Source: Spirochaetaceae bacterium 4572_59
GTDB taxonomy: Bacteria; Spirochaetota; Spirochaetia; DSM-2461
DNA: 64,000 bases
NCBI GenBank assembly: GCA_002084805.1
Contig: NBMC01000003.1
Span: 124,001 to 188,000, forward strand
Direction: 5' to 3'
A model generated the notes under the pieces. It was not told the origin of the DNA. It searched no databases and worked only from the letters and a program-made list of their open reading frames with translations. Positions 60,624-64,000 of the stretch are shown here, piece after piece. Made by a program: the position numbers and the translations under genes. The first letter of the stretch is position 1; every line of letters starts with the position of its first letter.

Positions 60624-61568
60624 ATGAAAGAGAACTATTTAATCGGTGTTGATATCGGGGGAACAAAAATTGCTGTCGCCCTGGGAACAGTGGATGGCCG
60701 GATATTGAAAAAGGTCAAATCTCCCACTGATAAATCATACGAAACAGCCCTTGATATGGTCTGTCGTGATATTGAAGAACTGCTTGCAAACCTGGATAGA
60801 TCTGCCGTCAAAGCCATCGGTATCAGCTGCGGTGGCCCCCTTAACAGCCAGCGGGGAATCATCTGTTCCCCCCCCAACCTTCCCGGCTGGGACGATGTAC
60901 CGGTATGTCAGATTCTAGGAGACCGGACAGGGATATCCTGCTTCCTGGAAAATGATGCCAATGCCTGTGCCCTGGCGGAATGGATCTGGGGTGCCGGAAA
61001 GGGAACCCGGAATATGGTATTCCTCACCTTCGGAACAGGACTGGGCGCCGGGCTTATCCTTAATGGGAAACTCTATGAGGGGACAAGCGGCATGGCCGGA
61101 GAGGTCGGACACTTCCGTCTGGCAGAAAAAGGCCCCAGGGGATTTGGAAAAGAGGGATCCTGGGAAGGATTCTGCAGCGGCGGCGGACTGAGCCGTCACT
61201 ACCAGATGCTCTACACAGAGAAAAAGAATGCCAAGGATATCTGCCGTCTGGCACGGGAGGGAGATAAAAAGGCTCAGGACGTCATCAACATTACGTCGCA
61301 CTACCTGGGACGGGGAATTGCTCTGTTGCTGGACATACTGAATCCCCAGAGGGTTGTTATCGGCAGCATTTTTACCCGTGATGAGGCGCTTTTCAGAGAA
61401 AAAATGGAACAGGTTATCAGCCGGGAAGCCCTTGCCCAGACAGCGGCAGACTGCCAGATCGTTCCCGCCGCCCTGGGCGAATCGCTGGGAGATATGGCAG
61501 CCCTTGGAGTCGCCATGAACGGATTAAAAAAACAAGTCAGCAAGGACAATAGAAATGAAATTATCTGA
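60624..61568 (+). CDS. ROK-family sugar kinase
   Basis: A 314-residue ROK protein. ATP phosphate-binding IGVDIGGTKIAVALG, sugar-binding and catalytic segment FLENDANACALAEWIWGAGK, and FGTGLGAGLILNGKLYEG with GEVGHFRL are in order. Where the family usually has the zinc-binding CxCGxxGCxE, this protein reads GPRGFGKEGSWEGFCSGGGL, so the zinc cysteines are missing. No DNA-binding domain, hence a kinase of glucose, mannose, fructose or N-acyl-hexosamine type. It overlaps the next gene by 14 bases. Confidence 0.85.
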   Translation: MKENYLIGVDIGGTKIAVALGTVDGRILKKVKSPTDKSYETALDMVCRDIEELLANLDRSAVKAIGISCGGPLNSQRGIICSPPNLPGWDDVPVCQILGDRTGISCFLENDANACALAEWIWGAGKGTRNMVFLTFGTGLGAGLILNGKLYEGTSGMAGEVGHFRLAEKGPRGFGKEGSWEGFCSGGGLSRHYQMLYTEKKNAKDICRLAREGDKKAQDVINITSHYLGRGIALLLDILNPQRVVIGSIFTRDEALFREKMEQVISREALAQTAADCQIVPAALGESLGDMAALGVAMNGLKKQVSKDNRNEII

Positions 61569-62217
61569 AACAGAAATATTGATGATAGAAGATTTAGTAG
61601 CACGTTACCCGAAACTGGTATCTGCCCGGGAACAGATTGAAGAGGCAGCAAAGCTTCTTATTGAATCGGTAGAAAGCGGAGGGAAAATACTGATCTGCGG
61701 GAATGGTGGCAGCTCTGCTGACGCAGATCATATTGTAGGAGAGCTAATGAAGGGATTTATTCTCCCCCGTCCTCTCTCGCAAAACCAGAAAGAGGCCCTT
61801 AGCGCAGCAGGAGGAGAGACAGGACGACAGATGGGAGACCGCTTGCAACAGGGGATCCCTGCCCTCTCACTGAGTGCGCCGACAGCCCTGAATACCGCGT
61901 TTCTCAATGATGTGGATCCTTCACTGCTTTTTGCCCAGCAGGTCATGGGAATGGGGAATAAGGGTGATATCCTATGGGGAATCTCTACTTCCGGAAACTC
62001 ATCAAATATCGTCGCGGCATCTATAGCAGCCAAAGCACGGGGACTGAAAACCCTGGCCATGACTGGAGAAAAGAAAAGCAGTCTGTCACAGATGTGCGAT
62101 GTATGCATCAGGGTCAATGTACATGAAACCTATAAAGTTCAGGAACTGCACCTACCGGTATACCATACCCTTTGTTTGGTTCTGGAAAATCACTTTTTCA
62201 AGGACGGCCCCCGCTAA
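61555..62217 (+). CDS. SIS-domain sugar isomerase, GmhA-like
   Basis: A 220-residue SIS protein resembling sedoheptulose-7-phosphate isomerase GmhA. GGKILICGNGGSSADADHIV is the diagnostic start of the phosphosugar site, followed by GELMKGFILPRPLS, SAPTALNTAFLNDV, and GDILWGISTSGNSSNIVAAS with LKTLAMTGEKKSSLS. The middle region with GGETGRQMGDRLQQGIPALS is longer than in GmhA itself. It may isomerise a heptose or hexose phosphate made by the other enzymes of the operon. The start overlaps the ROK gene. Confidence 0.82.
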   Translation: MKLSETEILMIEDLVARYPKLVSAREQIEEAAKLLIESVESGGKILICGNGGSSADADHIVGELMKGFILPRPLSQNQKEALSAAGGETGRQMGDRLQQGIPALSLSAPTALNTAFLNDVDPSLLFAQQVMGMGNKGDILWGISTSGNSSNIVAASIAAKARGLKTLAMTGEKKSSLSQMCDVCIRVNVHETYKVQELHLPVYHTLCLVLENHFFKDGPR

Positions 62218-62263
62218 GTATTCTAGCCATGAAAGATAGAAATAATATCAAATAAGGATGATG

Positions 62264-63268
62264 ATGAAGAAGAAAAATGTAACCATATCAGACATAGCAG
62301 CGGAAGCCGGGGTATCAAAGGCAACCGTTTCAAGAGTCATATCCGATTCCCCCAAGGTCAAAGCGGAGTTAAAGGCCAGAATTCAGCAGATAATGAAAGA
62401 TCACTCCTACATTCCCAACCACCTGGCGCAAAGCCTGGCGGGGTCTCCCCGTAAAACAGTAGGAATCGTGATCGATGAGCTGACCAACTTCTTTTTTATC
62501 GAAGTGGCCGATGGTTTTGACCAGATAATCAGTCAAGCCGATTATTGCATGCAGATATCCAGTTCCAAATGGAATGCAGAAAAAGAGGTAAAACTAGTCC
62601 AGCATCTGATCAGCAACCGGGTGGATGGCATTGTTTTAGCACCGGTCTCGGAGGAATCTGAATCCCTTGAGATGCTGAAGTCTTCCGGGATTCCCTTCAT
62701 CCTTATCAATGTCATCCCCACGCAGAAAGAGATAGCCTATGTCTCCTGTGATAATTATCAGGGAGGAAAGCTAGCAGCGGATTTCTTCAACAAGCTAAAC
62801 CGTCCGTCCAACATCCTGATTACAGGGTTTTCTCATCAAAGCCTGTCTCTGCGGATCAACGGTTTCAAGGACAACTTCAACAGATGTGACAAACTGATCC
62901 ATTATGAAAATATTAGCACCTATGAACAAGGATATGAAATGGCTTCTGTCCTTGTAGTACGTAACGGCCTTTCGGACACAAAAACGGCCCTGTTTGTTAC
63001 CAATGACAATGTAGCTATCGGTATCATTACACGATTGCTGGAACTGGGAATCTCCATACCCGAGCAGGTTTCGGTTATCGGTTATGATGATATCAAGATT
63101 TCCTCTTTCTGCCGGGTCCCTCTAACTACCGTATCCCAGGGGATTAAAGATATAGGGAAAATCGCGGCCATGGAACTGCTGGAAATGATACAGGCTCCGG
63201 AGAGACCCAAGCCTAAACATAAAATTGAACCACAGTTAATTGTCAGGCAGTCTGCCATCCTTGACTGA
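62264..63268 (+). CDS. LacI/GalR-family transcriptional regulator
   Basis: About 334 residues. The helix-turn-helix KNVTISDIAAEAGVSKATVS with RVISDSP and the hinge helix HLAQSLAGS are at the start, then a periplasmic-binding-type sensor domain (TVGIVIDELTNFFFIEVADG; SNRVDGIVLAP; VSVIGYDDIKISSFCRVPLT). Three ATG codons in a row occur at 62258-62266; the third is best spaced from the AAGG site. It is the last gene of the PfkB-HAD operon and is the likely reader of the two operators at 57342 and 57519, responding to a sugar or sugar phosphate. Confidence 0.92.
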   Translation: MKKKNVTISDIAAEAGVSKATVSRVISDSPKVKAELKARIQQIMKDHSYIPNHLAQSLAGSPRKTVGIVIDELTNFFFIEVADGFDQIISQADYCMQISSSKWNAEKEVKLVQHLISNRVDGIVLAPVSEESESLEMLKSSGIPFILINVIPTQKEIAYVSCDNYQGGKLAADFFNKLNRPSNILITGFSHQSLSLRINGFKDNFNRCDKLIHYENISTYEQGYEMASVLVVRNGLSDTKTALFVTNDNVAIGIITRLLELGISIPEQVSVIGYDDIKISSFCRVPLTTVSQGIKDIGKIAAMELLEMIQAPERPKPKHKIEPQLIVRQSAILD

Positions 63269-63292
63269 GAAGGTTTGTGAAAAGATTGTTTT

Positions 63293-64000
63293 CTAGTTGT
63301 ACTTGAGAACCTTATTAAAGAAACGGTTAACCCTTTCATCCCGCTGTTTCTCAAAAAGATCGATGGGCGTTCCCTGAGCAATCAAGCCACCGTCTCCCAC
63401 AAAAAGGATATAATCCGACGCCTGCCTGGCAAATCCCATTTCATGGGTTACCAGAATGAGACGCATTCCCTCATCACGCAATTCTCCGATCAAGTCCAGG
63501 ACTTCCGATGTATATTCGGGGTCCAGAGCGGAAGTCGGTTCATCAAGCAGAAGAAACTCTGGACGTATGGCCACAGCCCGGCAGATAGCAATACGCTGTT
63601 TCTGTCCGCCCGAAAGCATAGCCGGTTTTTTATGAGCCTGATCAGCCAGATGAAAACGTTCCAGCAGAATCAGTGCCTCCTCCAGAGCCTTTGATTCATT
63701 ATAACCATGAACCTTAACCAGGGGGAGAGTAATATTCTGAAGAGCTGTGAGATGAGGGAACAGGTTGTAGGCCTGAAAAACCATACCAATCCTTTTCCGA
63801 TATTCCCGCAGACTCTCTTCACTGAAAAACTCAATAGGGTGATCGTTGATAATAAGGCCACCCCCATCCGGTTTTTCCAAACCCGCAATCAGACGGAGAA
63901 GAGTTGTCTTTCCTCCCCCGGAAGGGCCAATAAGAACAAGAGCATGAACATCTTCCAGAGTGAGGGAGACCCGGTCCAGAACCTTCAGCTCTCCAAAGTG
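63293..64000 (-). CDS. Polar amino-acid ABC transporter ATPase (cut by window edge)
   Basis: About 235 residues are visible; the N-terminal few lie beyond 64000. Walker A GPSGGGKTTLLRLIAG, Q-loop VFQAYNLFPH, signature MLSGGQKQRI, Walker B FLLLDEPTSALDPE and H-loop LVTHEMGFARQ are in order. This is the GlnQ/ArtP/HisP kind. It faces the LacI gene. Its permease and binding protein should lie past the right-hand end. Confidence 0.9.
   Translation of the reverse strand, partial: HFGELKVLDRVSLTLEDVHALVLIGPSGGGKTTLLRLIAGLEKPDGGGLIINDHPIEFFSEESLREYRKRIGMVFQAYNLFPHLTALQNITLPLVKVHGYNESKALEEALILLERFHLADQAHKKPAMLSGGQKQRIAICRAVAIRPEFLLLDEPTSALDPEYTSEVLDLIGELRDEGMRLILVTHEMGFARQASDYILFVGDGGLIAQGTPIDLFEKQRDERVNRFFNKVLKYN

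Noticed and set aside
1-64000. CRISPR arrays, tRNA or rRNA genes, intact insertion sequences
   Set aside because: No regularly spaced repeats, cloverleaf patterns, rRNA motifs or transposase motifs were noticed in the intergenic regions on reading.

Overview
The window is about 64 kb of a bacterial chromosome of middling GC content. It probably comes from a free-living spirochaete (Spirochaetota). This is inferred from the mix of a compact eukaryote-like hexokinase, several large methyl-accepting chemotaxis proteins, sugar ABC transport with an exported binding protein whose mature end begins NGAQES, and GH4, ROK and AGE carbohydrate enzymes. No rRNA or tRNA gene was seen, so the phylum is not proven.

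Layout. 0-4.3 kb: a glycosyltransferase (GT4) run ending in a glycosyltransferase fused to a histidine phosphatase. 4.4-12.7 kb: an IlvY-type regulator, a lipoprotein, GpsA, a B12/radical SAM enzyme, exported unknowns and an RNB ribonuclease. 12.7-21.6 kb: a hybrid kinase with its receiver protein, hexokinase, RlmH, an ankyrin protein, DUF445, a strong small-RNA candidate, and an OmpR-type two-component pair. 21.8-25.3 kb: two-subunit class I fumarase and a chemoreceptor. 25.3-33 kb: a six-gene membrane complex related to hydrogenase-4 and complex I. Its large subunit lacks the N-terminal nickel-ligand motif, so it fits the Ehr (energy-converting hydrogenase-related) group; its peripheral-arm genes and a downstream PAS gene are disrupted. 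33-49.3 kb: ExoI, a chemoreceptor, a TauE/SafE permease, a GH4 glycosidase, TcdA, PepD, Lnt, DNA polymerase II, a small PAS-like protein, a U32 peptidase-family protein and an HD-GYP protein. 49.3-53.8 kb: a patch of broken genes (HTH fragment, receiver fragments, a binding protein with a nonsense codon, a permease with an internal deletion) around an apparently intact chemoreceptor. 53.8-63.3 kb: a carbohydrate locus made of an AGE-epimerase/ABC-transporter operon and a divergent operon (PfkB-HAD fusion, an unfamiliar deoxyhypusine-synthase-like protein, ROK kinase, SIS isomerase, LacI regulator). The two operons face each other across two near-consensus promoters, each with a LacI-type operator at the start site. 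63.3-64 kb: an amino-acid-type ABC ATPase cut by the window end.

Most notable: (1) a ~173-nt RNA on the minus strand at 19.2-19.4 kb with its own promoter, three stem-loops and a terminator, in which two loops display CCUCC, complementary to Shine-Dalgarno sequences; (2) the divergent LacI-controlled sugar locus with an uncharacterised protein among sugar-phosphate enzymes; (3) the Ehr-like complex with damaged peripheral subunits; (4) three genes whose promoter lies exactly 8 nt before the ATG, predicting leaderless mRNAs; (5) a cluster of pseudogenes suggesting local decay or assembly error.
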